Of a stretch of 64,000 nucleotides of DNA, positions 41,646 through 51,060 are shown piece by piece (positions within the stretch are counted from its first letter, which is position 1; the number at the start of each line of letters is the position of its first letter). A program made the translations under genes and the position numbers. This DNA is from WHTK01 sp963711035 (lineage in GTDB: Bacteria; Chloroflexota; Dehalococcoidia; DSTF01; WHTK01), in NCBI GenBank assembly GCA_963711035.1, contig CAVQCN010000003.1, positions 496,001-560,000 on the forward strand. The letters run 5' to 3'. The notes under the pieces were generated by a model. That model saw only the letters and a list, made by a program, of their open reading frames with translations, had not been told where the DNA came from and searched no databases.

Positions 41646-41870
41646 CGACGATTTGATAGCTCGTATTACCCCGACTCGTGCATTGATTGGTTGGACGAGG
41701 AGGCGGACGGCGTGAAGAACGTCGCGGAGCAGGAAGAGTACCCGGTGGGTGAGAGCCGGACCCTGACGACCACGCTCGACGCCGGCAAGTACGTGTTGAT
41801 CTGCAACATCGCCGGCCACTGCCAGCTCGGTATGTACACGGCATTCACCGTCACAGGATCGGAAGGGTAG
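41646..41870 (+). pseudogene. C-terminal fragment of a cupredoxin
   Basis: The frame after the LuxR-type gene encodes the last third of a type I copper domain: TTLDAGKYVLICNIAGHCQL followed by GMYTAFTVTGSEG, with the Cys, His and Met ligands in CNIAGHCQLGM. The region that should carry the first His ligand and the signal peptide is missing, and no ribosome site or convincing start is seen; GTG at about 41713 is the only in-frame start near the conserved part. It is most simply a degraded gene. A frameshift joining it to the extracytoplasmic part of the LuxR-type protein is a less likely alternative. Confidence 0.6.
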
Positions 41871-41901
41871 CTGTTCAGCACTGTGAGCTGTAGCGAACAA
41901 G

Positions 41902-41929
41902 AGACGGCCCGCGAAAGAGCGGGCCGTCT
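41902..41929. terminator. Terminator of the first LppX-like lipoprotein
   Basis: An 11-bp stem AGACGGCCCGC with its complement closes a 6-base loop, 22 bases beyond the stop of the lipoprotein gene at 41952. The same stem sequence recurs after the paralogous gene at 42825. Confidence 0.75.
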
Positions 41930-41951
41930 TGCCGAGGCGAATTGTCGGCTG

Positions 41952-42644
41952 CTAGAACGGCGCCTCGATGTGGATTTTCGGGGAGTCGACAGCCGTAAAG
42001 ATAAACGTCGTCTTCGTTGACCCGTCATCTTCGATCAAGCGCACGAGGCGGCCATTCGACACGCACGCCTCGTCGTCAGTCGCGCCGACCGTGTCTCTGA
42101 AGGTGTAGATCTGGCAGGTGATGCCGCTGATCGTAGCTCTGCCACCTATCGTGATAGGTGCAGACTTCACAGCTGCGAGGGTCGCGACCATGTTGTCGTG
42201 ATCGAAGGTCGTGTCGGCGCTGGTTGAGCCTTTCAGCCATACGGTGCCGCTATGGACATAAACATCCGGGCCTATCGCGATGAGTTCGGTACTGCCGAGA
42301 GCCAGGTGGTAGCGATCCGGCGCGACGTATTCGATGATTCCTTTCCCCGTTGGGACAGACGAATCGCGGAAGTCCGCGCTCCAGCTCGTGGCCGTCGCGA
42401 GCGTATCCAATGCTTCGAAGAGCTCGCGGTACTCCGGCTCCGTGGCCGAATCCGGTGAGCCGGACGGAGCGGCGGCGGGCGCCGTACTCGTCGCGGTAGC
42501 CTGACTCGTGACCGGGCTATCGATGACAGCCGCTGTTGGCAGCTCGGAGTTCGTCGTGTTGCCCTTGTTGCCGCTGCACGCAAGGACAAGGCAAACGACG
42601 ATCGCCAGAAGAGCGCTCGCGGCGAGGCTGTGCGAATGCGGCAC
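41952..42644 (-). CDS. LppX/LprG-like lipoprotein (copy A)
   Basis: A 230-residue lipoprotein (lipobox LVLAC) with a Ser/Thr/Ala linker and a domain resembling LppX/LprA/LprG: SWSADFRDSS, GIIEYVAPDRYHLALGSTEL, IAIGPDVYVHSGTVWLK and ITCQIYTFRDTV. In mycobacteria such proteins carry lipids across the envelope in a hydrophobic pocket. It is clearly paralogous to the next gene upstream (42825), block by block, including ELIAIG, CQIYT and the final I-K/H-I-[ED]-[AI] strand. Its own hairpin follows. Confidence 0.82.
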   Translation of the reverse strand: MPHSHSLAASALLAIVVCLVLACSGNKGNTTNSELPTAAVIDSPVTSQATATSTAPAAAPSGSPDSATEPEYRELFEALDTLATATSWSADFRDSSVPTGKGIIEYVAPDRYHLALGSTELIAIGPDVYVHSGTVWLKGSTSADTTFDHDNMVATLAAVKSAPITIGGRATISGITCQIYTFRDTVGATDDEACVSNGRLVRLIEDDGSTKTTFIFTAVDSPKIHIEAPF

Positions 42645-42770
42645 GAAGCACCTCCGAGGCCGGCAATGTGGCGGTTAGAGCAGGGCCCCTCGCCTGCGAT
42701 GTCTTGTGACACCCAAGGGAGGATCGGCCAAAGCGGCAGCTTCTAGAGGCCGGTAAGCCTGTCTTGGATA

Positions 42771-42804
42771 ACAGAGACGGCCCGCAACTGCGGGCCGTCT
42801 CTGT
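42771..42804. terminator. Terminator of the second LppX-like lipoprotein
   Basis: A 15-bp stem ACAGAGACGGCCCGC with its complement closes a 4-base loop, 21 bases after the stop of the gene at 42825. The inner 11 bp are identical to the hairpin at 41902. Confidence 0.8.
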
Positions 42805-42824
42805 CGTTTACGTAGCGTTGTCGC

Positions 42825-43505
42825 CTAGATGGGCGCCTTGATATCGATCTTTGAGGAGTTGAAGTCGGAGAAGATGATCGTCGATGTCGAGTCGCCATTG
42901 TCCTCGACGACTCGCACGGGCAAGTCGTTGGCGACGCAGATGTGGACGTCCGTGGCGCTAGCGGAGTCATGGTAGGTGTATATCTGGCACTTGGTGCCGT
43001 TGACCGTGTCCGTGTCGCCCTTCGTCACCTGGGCCTGCTGAGCGGCCTTGATCGTGTCCTGGAACTGGCTGGGGTCGAACAGGGGTCCGGAGCTACCCGA
43101 CGATGTGCTCTTGATCCAGCTGCCGCCCGCATTGATGTACGTGTCGTTGCCGATCGCGATGAGCTCGGTGCCGGCGATGCTGATGTGGTACTTGTCAGGA
43201 GCTACGTACTCGAACGTGCCGTTGCTCGTGGGGTCGGACGAGTCGGAAATCTGCGCGCTCCAGCTCTTCGCGTTGATGAAGTTGCTCATCACCTTGACGA
43301 CAACGTCGGAGCTCGCGGAGCTACCGCCATTGGAGCCGTTGTTCGAAGACGAGCTGCTGGTTGTCGCTGTAGCGGCCGGTTGTTCGCCGCCGCCGCTGCT
43401 GCTCGCGGTCGTGGCGGTTGGGCTGCTCTTGCTGCCGCCGCAGGCGACGGCGAACCCAAGGATTAGAGGTACAAGAACGACGAGGAGTTTGCGTGGGATT
43501 GCCAA
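42825..43505 (-). CDS. LppX/LprG-like lipoprotein (copy B)
   Basis: A 226-residue lipoprotein (lipobox FAVAC) with a very Ser/Gly-rich linker and the same domain as copy A: SWSAQISDSSDPTSNGTFEY, VAPDKYHISIAGTELIAIGN, GTKCQIYTYHDSA and IIFSDFNSSKIDIKAPI. Lipid or glycolipid transport is the known role of the mycobacterial family; here it is inferred. The gene and its hairpin form a unit duplicated at 41902-42644. A third, more distant relative is at 46728. Confidence 0.83.
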   Translation of the reverse strand: MAIPRKLLVVLVPLILGFAVACGGSKSSPTATTASSSGGGEQPAATATTSSSSSNNGSNGGSSASSDVVVKVMSNFINAKSWSAQISDSSDPTSNGTFEYVAPDKYHISIAGTELIAIGNDTYINAGGSWIKSTSSGSSGPLFDPSQFQDTIKAAQQAQVTKGDTDTVNGTKCQIYTYHDSASATDVHICVANDLPVRVVEDNGDSTSTIIFSDFNSSKIDIKAPI

Positions 43506-43604
43506 GACGGGACCTCCGGATTGAGATAGTCCTCACAAAGAGGACGATTGAAGCTTAGCGTTTCCTGTATTTCTGTGCTACGGCCAGGTCGCCTGCACGA
43601 AAAG

Positions 43605-43630
43605 GGGACGGTCCGATAACGGACCGTCCC
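43605..43630. terminator. Terminator of the gene at 43651
   Basis: An 11-bp perfect stem GGGACGGTCCG with its complement closes a 4-base loop, 20 bases beyond the stop of the minus-strand gene at 43651. Confidence 0.75.
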
Positions 43631-43650
43631 TGTCATCTTTGGGTGGCGGG

Positions 43651-44106
43651 CTAGTCTTGCTCCTCCGGATCGGCCGGCCACAGCGTCATACAGTTTTCGC
43701 CTTTGAGGAGGGCGATGCTGGCCGCCTGATCGAGCTCCTCGAGGCGTTTGATCGCCAGGTCGCATTGGACCGCCAGCGCGGTGTCGACGTCAGCGACGAC
43801 GCGGCGTTGGATCATGTCCCAGACGCCGCTCTCGACCATGAATGCAGGTGAGTGCGGCCACGGCACGAAGGTGAACGATTCCGGCCGACCGAGCGAGGGC
43901 CGCCGTCTGCCCAGCTGTGCGAGGCGCTTCCGAGGGGAAGACGTTGGCGGGACGACCTGGACCAGGGGCGTCTCGTACTCGTTGTAGCGCGTGTCGACCA
44001 GCAGACGCTCGGCAAAGTGAGCGAAGCCGATGACGAAGACATCGGCAACGTCCACGAGCTTGCCGACCTCGCCGAGGTCGACCAGCACGCCATTTTCGCT
44101 GTGCAT
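43651..44106 (-). CDS. Hypothetical protein downstream of groEL
   Basis: A 151-residue soluble protein that I do not recognise. It begins GVLVDLGEVGKLVDVADVFV and has a mid-section rich in Arg/Pro (SSPRKRLAQLGRRRPSLGRP) and a helical end (ALAVQCDLAIKRLEELDQAA). No membrane segment or signal is present. The start lies 25 bases after the groEL stop on the same strand, and a terminator follows, so it probably belongs to the groEL transcript. Whether it assists the chaperonin is unknown. Confidence 0.65.
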   Translation of the reverse strand: MHSENGVLVDLGEVGKLVDVADVFVIGFAHFAERLLVDTRYNEYETPLVQVVPPTSSPRKRLAQLGRRRPSLGRPESFTFVPWPHSPAFMVESGVWDMIQRRVVADVDTALAVQCDLAIKRLEELDQAASIALLKGENCMTLWPADPEEQD

Positions 44107-44131
44107 CGCTGCTTTGCCGCTTCGTTTCGGA

Positions 44132-45733
<1,602 letters not shown>

Positions 45734-45779
45734 GCTCAGACCTCCTGAAAGATGTCTTTGTTCTGAAGTTAGTGTCAGG

Positions 45780-45806
45780 TTAGCACTCAGGCTGCGTGAG
45801 TGCTAA
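45780..45806. promoter_or_regulatory. CIRCE element (HrcA operator)
   Basis: The arms TTAGCACTC and GAGTGCTAA are perfect and separated by exactly 9 bases, which is the canonical CIRCE layout. It lies 46 bases before the groEL start and over the predicted transcription start. Confidence 0.95.
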
Positions 45807-45810
45807 ACGC

Positions 45811-45839
45811 ATTGTGACCAAAAGGTCCGTCAAGTGCAA
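45811..45839 (-). promoter_or_regulatory. groEL promoter
   Basis: Read on the minus strand, TTGCAC (45834-45839) and CACAAT (45811-45816) are 17 bases apart. The predicted start at about 45804 falls inside CIRCE, as expected for HrcA-controlled genes. Confidence 0.65.
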
Positions 45840-45914
45840 GAGGGCTGCGCGGCTGCAATCCGGCCGGGGTGTTGAAGCGAAGCGGCCGTGACATAAGGTG
45901 GAGCTAACGAAATA

Positions 45915-45942
45915 TTGACATTGGGTGTATAGATGCTACTCT
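45915..45942 (+). promoter_or_regulatory. Promoter of the phosphoribosyltransferase gene
   Basis: A perfect TTGACA (45915-45920) is followed after 16 bases by TACTCT (45937-45942). The predicted start near 45949 leaves an 80-base leader that contains the attenuator. Confidence 0.65.
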
Positions 45943-45986
45943 CAGGTTGAAGAGCTTCACTTCACGCACTTCTATCCATCCGGTTT

Positions 45987-46020
45987 CCGGAGGCCCACGG
46001 CAGGCCTCCGGCCCCTTTTT
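45987..46020 (+). terminator. Transcription attenuator in the phosphoribosyltransferase leader
   Basis: A 9-bp GC stem (CCGGAGGCC with its complement) closes a 7-base loop and is followed by CCCCTTTTT, a complete intrinsic terminator only 9 bases before the start codon at 46030. The overlapping sequence CCGGTTTCCGG (45980-45990) could pair internally and compete with it. Position and form indicate control by premature termination. Confidence 0.7.
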
Positions 46021-46029
46021 GCGAGGCGC

Positions 46030-46665
46030 ATGGTATCCGACAACAGTAACTTGTGGCTTGCCGACGCGCTCTGGCGCCTGGGCGCGGTCGAGTTCGGTGA
46101 GTACACGCTGGGCCGCACGACGGTCCGCTCTCCGATCTATCTCAACGTTCGCAAGATCATCGGCCACCCAACCGCGCTGTGGCGGGCTGCGCACGTGATC
46201 GACCAGGAAGTCTCCGCGCTGCAGGCGATGCGCAACCCGCAGATGGACCAGTTCGACCTGGTCGCCGGCGTGCCGCTGGGCGGCCTGCATATCGCCACCG
46301 CGTACTCGCTCACTGCCAAGGTGCCGATGATCTACCTTCACCCCGCACCCACCGACAAGAGCCCGATCGAGGGCGTTTATTCACCGGGGCAGCGCGCAAT
46401 CATCTTCGACGATCTGGTCACGGGCGGCGGCAGCATCCTGGAGACGGCGGAGGCGCTGCGCGATGCGGGCCTCTTCGTGCACGACGCCTTCGTGCTGGTC
46501 GATCGCCAGCAGGGCGCGCGGGAACGGTTACGGCGGGCCGGCATCAACCTGCGATCGGCGCTGACCCTGGAGGTCATCCTCAACTACCTGATGTCCAGCG
46601 GCTTGATCGAGGAGGAGTGGTACCGCCGCTCCACGGATTACCTCGAATCGACGCGCATCGAGTAG
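46030..46665 (+). CDS. Orotate phosphoribosyltransferase-like protein
   Basis: A 211-residue type I phosphoribosyltransferase. AIIFDDLVTGGGSILETAEA is the PRPP-binding motif, with two acidic residues before the T-G-G-G-S loop, and DLVAGVPLGGLHIATAYSLT is the family's second loop; both match PyrE-type enzymes that make orotidine monophosphate. The C-terminal domain has a long LMSSGLIEEEWYRRSTDYL helix. The start is ATG 46030 with GAGG 3 bases upstream; the frame stays open further back through the attenuator. A leader terminator suggests regulation by pyrimidine supply. No other pyr genes are in the window. Confidence 0.85.
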   Translation: MVSDNSNLWLADALWRLGAVEFGEYTLGRTTVRSPIYLNVRKIIGHPTALWRAAHVIDQEVSALQAMRNPQMDQFDLVAGVPLGGLHIATAYSLTAKVPMIYLHPAPTDKSPIEGVYSPGQRAIIFDDLVTGGGSILETAEALRDAGLFVHDAFVLVDRQQGARERLRRAGINLRSALTLEVILNYLMSSGLIEEEWYRRSTDYLESTRIE

Positions 46666-46727
46666 GCCGGCGCTTCACCTGCAGCCCCTTCTGACCGAGT
46701 ATTCTTCTAGTAAAACGGAGGGTATTT

Positions 46728-47531
46728 ATGCCTTGTCTGCGTCCGCGCTCCTATCTCTTGGCGGCTGCCGCAATTCTTCTGGCTTTGGCCGTCGCCTGCG
46801 GCGGCTCAAAGTCCAGCAACAACACTGACTCCAGCTCGGCTTCCGACTCCGGTTCGGGGCAGGCGCTGCAGCAAGTCAGCCTGTCCGAATCGACCGCCAA
46901 GCTCGCGGACCTCAAGAGCTTCCGGTACGACTTCAAGCTGAACATTGACCTGGGTGACGCGCCGTCTGCTGGCAGCGGCGGCGAAGGCGACGCGTTTGGG
47001 GCGGCGCTGCTGGCCCTCTTCAGCAACATCCAGGCTGAAGGCGCCTACGTGGCTCCGGACCAGGTGCAGGTGAGCACCACGTTTGCCGGTCAGAAGTTCG
47101 AGTTCATCCAGATCGGCGACGAGGCCTGGCAGAACGACGGCTCCGGCTGGGAGACGACGGACGCCGGTTCGAGCATGTTCGACCTGAGTAGCGGTCCGAC
47201 CTCGATGTTCAACGATCTGCTGCCGCAGCAGGTCCTGAACGTTGCGAGCACCAAGCACGAGAAGGTCAACGGCGTCGACACCACGCGCTACTCGTTCGAC
47301 AAGGACTCGCTGATGCAAGCGGCGGAGGCGATGGGCGAGACCGACACGACCGGCTTAAGCGATGTCGAGTCGGCGGATCTGTCGCTTTGGCTCACGGACA
47401 ACGGCATCCCGGTCAAGGTCTCGGTGAACCTCGCCGGCAAGGACGATAGCGGTCAGGAGGTCTCGTTCACGCTGGAGATGAACATCAACGACATCAACAG
47501 CGACTCCATCCAGATCGACCGTCCGATCTAG
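46728..47531 (+). CDS. LppX/LprG-like lipoprotein (third member)
   Basis: A 267-residue lipoprotein (lipobox LAVAC followed by GGSKSS, as in copy B). The domain has LKSFRYDFKLNIDLGD, NIQAEGAYVAPDQVQVSTTF, EFIQIGDEAWQNDGSGWETT and EMNINDINSDSIQIDRPI, typical of LppX_LprAFG proteins. GGAGG lies 6 bases before ATG. It is a single gene ended by a strong hairpin. It shares the pattern but little direct identity with the tandem pair at 41952 and 42825. Confidence 0.85.
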   Translation: MPCLRPRSYLLAAAAILLALAVACGGSKSSNNTDSSSASDSGSGQALQQVSLSESTAKLADLKSFRYDFKLNIDLGDAPSAGSGGEGDAFGAALLALFSNIQAEGAYVAPDQVQVSTTFAGQKFEFIQIGDEAWQNDGSGWETTDAGSSMFDLSSGPTSMFNDLLPQQVLNVASTKHEKVNGVDTTRYSFDKDSLMQAAEAMGETDTTGLSDVESADLSLWLTDNGIPVKVSVNLAGKDDSGQEVSFTLEMNINDINSDSIQIDRPI

Positions 47532-47550
47532 CGGCGCCACAGCAAGGAAA

Positions 47551-47583
47551 GAGAAGAGGCCGGAGTAACTCCGGCCTCTTCTC
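47551..47583. terminator. Hairpin terminator between convergent genes
   Basis: A 15-bp perfect stem (GAGAAGAGGCCGGAG with its complement) closes a 3-base loop and is followed by TTTGTGT. It serves the lipoprotein gene and the opposing HTH gene at 47613. Confidence 0.85.
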
Positions 47584-47612
47584 TTTGTGTATCGCTGTGT
47601 ATCGGTCTCGCT

Positions 47613-47828
47613 CTAGAGCAGGCGGCGCAGCGGCTTGCGGCCCGGTCGCGGGTCGTAGTTGCTCTTGAACATCTCCAGCTTGTCACGCTCGATCAGGTAC
47701 TTGCCCGCGAAAATGACTGCCGGAACCTTCTTCTGCTTGATGAGCCGTCGCAACGACTGGGGATGAATCCCCAGGATGCGGGCGGCTTCCACCAGGTCCA
47801 TGTAGTTGTCGAATGGGTCGCTGACCAT
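47613..47828 (-). CDS. Excisionase-type helix-turn-helix protein
   Basis: A 71-residue DNA-binding protein. MDLVEAARILGIHPQSLRRL and IKQKKVPAVIFAGKYLIERD form the MerR/excisionase winged helix (HTH_17), and the C-terminus is strongly basic (RPGRKPLRRLL). No phage, integrase or attachment site is nearby, so it is more likely a small chromosomal regulator than a recombination factor. An inverted repeat with GTGCTA arms lies about 30 bases upstream and may be its own operator. Confidence 0.82.
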   Translation of the reverse strand: MVSDPFDNYMDLVEAARILGIHPQSLRRLIKQKKVPAVIFAGKYLIERDKLEMFKSNYDPRPGRKPLRRLL

Positions 47829-47853
47829 GTTCCTCAGGGCTAAAGCGTCTCAG

Positions 47854-47882
47854 GTGCTAAGACACATGAGTGAATATAGCAC
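47854..47882. promoter_or_regulatory. Inverted repeat upstream of the excisionase-type gene
   Basis: Arms GTGCTA and TAGCAC are separated by 17 bases in an AT-rich stretch that also contains TATATT on the minus strand, a good -10 candidate. No convincing -35 is visible. Confidence 0.4.
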
Positions 47883-47912
47883 GAATACACAACAGCTTAC
47901 ACCATTAATTCA

Positions 47913-48089
47913 TTACGCGTGGCGTTTCTTGCGCTCCTCGATGCGCTTCTTCACGGCATCGACGTAGACGCGGCGCAGGCTGGCGCCGTGCTTCTGGACG
48001 CGGGCGCGCTCGCTGCGCCGCCGCCGCTCGCGTCGTACCCAGCGGCCGGAGCGGCCCGTCTTGCCTTCGTGGTCGCCGTTGGAAGTCAC
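47913..48089 (-). CDS. Possible 58-residue highly basic protein
   Basis: A short frame from GTG 48089 (TSNGDHEGKTGRSGRWVRRE) to KKRIEERKKRHA just before TAA. About a third of residues are Arg or Lys and the end forms an amphipathic basic helix, as in small nucleic-acid-binding proteins. There is no clear ribosome site. It fills most of the 349-base gap 47829-48177, which otherwise holds only the inverted repeat. It could be a chance frame in GC-rich DNA. Confidence 0.4.
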   Translation of the reverse strand: MTSNGDHEGKTGRSGRWVRRERRRRSERARVQKHGASLRRVYVDAVKKRIEERKKRHA

Positions 48090-48177
48090 GCGATCATCGT
48101 AGCAGCGAGCATCCTGGCCGGCCTCGCTCTTGGACGCCGCCCTCCGGTAGAATCAGGTGTCCGGGCCAGGAGGAGCG

Positions 48178-49365
48178 ATGTCAGAGCGATCCAGCCTACC
48201 TCTGAGCGGTCTCCGCGTTGTCGGCTTGGAGCAGGCGGTTGCTGCTCCGCTGTGTACCCGTCACCTGGCGGATCTCGGCGCCGACGTGATCAAGATCGAG
48301 CGCCGCGGTGAGGGTGACTTCGCCCGCCGCTATGACAGCGTCATCCACGGCGAATCGACCTGGTCCGCCTGGCTCAACCGGGGCAAGCGCAGCCTCACCC
48401 TCGACCTCAAGCAGCCTCAGGGCATCGAAATCATCACAAAGCTCGTCGAGCGAGCGGACGTCGTCGTGCAGAACTTTGCGCCGGGTGCGCTCGACCGCCT
48501 TGGCCTCGGCGTCGCCCAGCTGCACGAGCGCTACCCGAGGCTCATCGCCGCTTCGATAACGGGCTACGGTGAGGACGGTCCCTATCGCGACCGCAAAGCC
48601 TACGACCTGCTGCTGCAGGCCGAAACAGGTGTGATCTCCGTGACCGGCACGCCTCAGGAGCCGGCCAAGGCGGGCGTTTCCGTCGTCGACCTCTGCTCGG
48701 GCCTCTACGCCTACAGCTCCATCATGACGGCGCTGTATAGCCGCTCGCAGACCGGCAATGGCGCCGCCATCCGCGTGAGCCTCTTCGATTCGATCATGGA
48801 GTGGATGAGCCCGTTGGCGCTGATGGGACAGTACGGCCCGCATCCGCAGCGCGCAGGCGCCCGCCACGCCAGCATCGTGCCTTACGGCCCGTATACCGCC
48901 GCCGGCGGCGAGGTGGTCATCGCCGTGCAGAATGAGCGCGAGTGGGTGCGGCTCTGCACCGAGGTGCTGGAGCGTCCCGATCTTGCCACTGACCCGCGCT
49001 TCGCGAGCAACGAGCTGCGCCTCAAGAATCGCGCCGAGCTCGAACCGCTGGTCGACGAGGCGCTGGGGCAGCTCGAGGTTGACGAGGCGGAGGCGCGGCT
49101 GGAGAAGGCGTCGGTAGCGTATAGTCGCCTCAATGACGTGGCGACGGTGCTCAGCCATCCACAAGTCGTAGAACGAGACCGTCTCATGACGATTCGCGCC
49201 GGCTCCGGCGTTGTAGACGTGCTGCGCTCGCCGTTCAACATCGAAGGCGCCGAAGAGGCGCCGGCGGCGGTGCCGGCGGTTGGCGAGCACAGCGCCGAGA
49301 TCCTGGGCGAGCTCGGCTACGACGCCGGCCAGATCGATGCGCTACGAGCCGAAGCGGTGATTTGA
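48178..49365 (+). CDS. CaiB/BaiF family CoA transferase
   Basis: A 395-residue class III CoA transferase that moves CoA between carboxylic acids. It begins LPLSGLRVVGLEQAVAAPLC, has RHLADLGADVIKIERRGEGD and the catalytic Asp in RKAYDLLLQAETGVISVTG. The length is typical. GGAGG lies a few bases before ATG 48178; a GTG/ATG 21 bases earlier lacks one. It has no direct operon partner; the three hotdog genes 2 kb downstream handle acyl-CoA and could act in the same route, which is inference. Confidence 0.92.
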   Translation: MSERSSLPLSGLRVVGLEQAVAAPLCTRHLADLGADVIKIERRGEGDFARRYDSVIHGESTWSAWLNRGKRSLTLDLKQPQGIEIITKLVERADVVVQNFAPGALDRLGLGVAQLHERYPRLIAASITGYGEDGPYRDRKAYDLLLQAETGVISVTGTPQEPAKAGVSVVDLCSGLYAYSSIMTALYSRSQTGNGAAIRVSLFDSIMEWMSPLALMGQYGPHPQRAGARHASIVPYGPYTAAGGEVVIAVQNEREWVRLCTEVLERPDLATDPRFASNELRLKNRAELEPLVDEALGQLEVDEAEARLEKASVAYSRLNDVATVLSHPQVVERDRLMTIRAGSGVVDVLRSPFNIEGAEEAPAAVPAVGEHSAEILGELGYDAGQIDALRAEAVI

Positions 49366-49452
49366 GCAGAGAGATTTATAGGCTGATTTAATGCTTTTTA
49401 TAAACGAGGGCCGCATTGCCTGAGCTAAGATCGACGGCGAGGAGGGCGAGGG

Positions 49453-50145
49453 ATGTCGTTCGATAGCCCTGCCGAACGATCACGAATCCGTTCACTGCGC
49501 TGGGGCGTATTGGTAAAAAGGGACGCCCGGCAAGGTGACGGCTCGATCGAAGACTACGCATCGGCGACCGACGATGCGCTAGTCGCCGCTCTCGATCGTC
49601 GCGACAGCCGAGCGCTGGAGGCTCTCTACGACCGCCACGGCGACTATGTCTACTCGGTTTGCTTGAGAATGGTGCGCGACGTTCAACTCGCCGAAGACCT
49701 TTCGCAGGAAGTGTTCCTGCGTGTGTGGCGCCGGCCTGACCTCTACGACGAGAGCCGAGGCCGGTTCCTGACCTGGCTGCTCAGCGTGGCCCGCAACCGC
49801 GCCATCGACGAGCGCCGCAGCCGCGGCAGGCGCTTCAAGCACGAGCAGCCGCCCAGCCTGGCGGCGGAGGAGATGCTCGCCGCCGTGCCCAGCACGGACG
49901 ACGGCGAAGACCCCGCCGTGCTCAGCGACGAGCGTGTCGTCATCCAGCGGGCCCTTGCCCTCCTGCCTGCCGACCAACGCACCGCAATTCAGCTCGCCTA
50001 CTTCGGCGGCTACACACAGCAAGAGATCGCCAGCGGCCTGAGCCAGCCGCTCGGCACCGTGAAAACCCGCATCCGCCTGGGCTTGCAAAAGCTGCGCTCG
50101 CTCCTCATCGAGCAGCAGCGGGACTGGGGACCACGGCCGCGTTGA
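49453..50145 (+). CDS. ECF sigma factor (SigK-like)
   Basis: A 230-residue RNA polymerase sigma factor with region 2 (ALEALYDRHGDYVYSVCLRM, LAEDLSQEVFLRVWRRPDLY) and region 4 (ALALLPADQRTAIQLAYFGG, TQQEIASGLSQPLGTVKTRI). A 35-residue N-terminal extension precedes region 2. The ribosome site GGAGGGCGAGGG abuts the ATG. It overlaps the anti-sigma gene (TTGA), the usual layout for co-regulated pairs. Target genes cannot be told. Confidence 0.93.
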   Translation: MSFDSPAERSRIRSLRWGVLVKRDARQGDGSIEDYASATDDALVAALDRRDSRALEALYDRHGDYVYSVCLRMVRDVQLAEDLSQEVFLRVWRRPDLYDESRGRFLTWLLSVARNRAIDERRSRGRRFKHEQPPSLAAEEMLAAVPSTDDGEDPAVLSDERVVIQRALALLPADQRTAIQLAYFGGYTQQEIASGLSQPLGTVKTRIRLGLQKLRSLLIEQQRDWGPRPR

Positions 50146-51011
50146 ACTGCGAACTCTTCCGCGACGATCTCGAAGCTTACGCACTTCGCGCTCTGGACCC
50201 AGAGCAGGAGATGGCGGTGCGCGTTCATTTGGAGGAGTGCCACGAGTGCTCCGACATCCTGCGCGCCTATCAGGCCACGGTGGATGAGCTGGCTCTGCTG
50301 ACGCCCGTCTATCATGCGCCGTCGCGGCTGGGCAGCCGCATTAAGGGCGGCATCTCCGGCCACTCCTTCGGCATCGTGCCGTTGCTGCGCAGCACATGGG
50401 TGAGCGCGGCCGCGGCGCTGCTCATCATCGGCTTCGCCGTCGGCGCGGTCGTCTGGGCTATGCAGGTCTCGTCCGAGGTGACGCAGCTGCGTGCGGACAA
50501 CGAGCACCTGGCGGAGCTCTCGCAGCTCGACTCCGCTCAGCGCGACGCGCTGCTCAACGGCCTGCAGGGTGACCTCAACTCGGCCAAGACGGAGCAGAAG
50601 AAGCTCGTCTCAACGTTGCAGGAGCAGGCGACTCTGATTCAGGTCGCGCTCGACCCCGACCTGATCCCGACGGCGCTGCAGGGCACCAGCCTGGCGCCGG
50701 GCGCCAACTGCAACTACGTCTGGAGCACAAAGCAGCTCGTTGGCGCGCTGACCTGCAAATCGCTGCCGTCGACCTCGTTCGGCCTCACGTATGAGCTGTG
50801 GGCGGTGAAGGGCGACCAGTTGGTGCCGCTCGGCACCTTCGACCCATCGAATGAGGGCACGGCGCAGCTGCTGGTCAAATACCCGCCGGACGTCGATGGC
50901 GAGGTGCAGGACCTCTGGGTGACGCTGGAGCGCCAGCAGACGCCGCCGGCGACGGAGCCGCACGGCAGCGTCATCCTCACCCGTTCGCCGGAGCAGCAGG
51001 CGATCCGCTAA
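50142..51011 (+). CDS. Membrane anti-sigma factor with zinc-binding domain (RskA-like)
   Basis: A 289-residue single-pass membrane protein. The cytoplasmic N-terminus has HLEECHECSDIL, the H-x3-C-x2-C zinc anti-sigma motif, and binds the sigma factor. A membrane segment follows at about 87-106 (SAAAALLIIGFAVGAVVWAM), then a coiled-coil stretch (VTQLRADNEHLAELSQL) and an extracytoplasmic RskA-type beta domain (LTYELWAVKGDQLVPLGTF). The start is TTG overlapping the sigma stop. Proteolytic release of the sigma factor is the known mode for the family. Confidence 0.9.
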   Translation: MNCELFRDDLEAYALRALDPEQEMAVRVHLEECHECSDILRAYQATVDELALLTPVYHAPSRLGSRIKGGISGHSFGIVPLLRSTWVSAAAALLIIGFAVGAVVWAMQVSSEVTQLRADNEHLAELSQLDSAQRDALLNGLQGDLNSAKTEQKKLVSTLQEQATLIQVALDPDLIPTALQGTSLAPGANCNYVWSTKQLVGALTCKSLPSTSFGLTYELWAVKGDQLVPLGTFDPSNEGTAQLLVKYPPDVDGEVQDLWVTLERQQTPPATEPHGSVILTRSPEQQAIR

Positions 51012-51060
51012 GCCGCTTACCTCGTTCCTGTTTTCGCCGTCGATGGTGTACACTGGATAC

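Noticed and set aside
41571..41870. Intact 99-residue protein starting inside the LuxR-type gene
   Set aside because: The first 25 residues are an out-of-frame reading of that gene. Only the cupredoxin C-terminal part looks real, so it is listed as a fragment.
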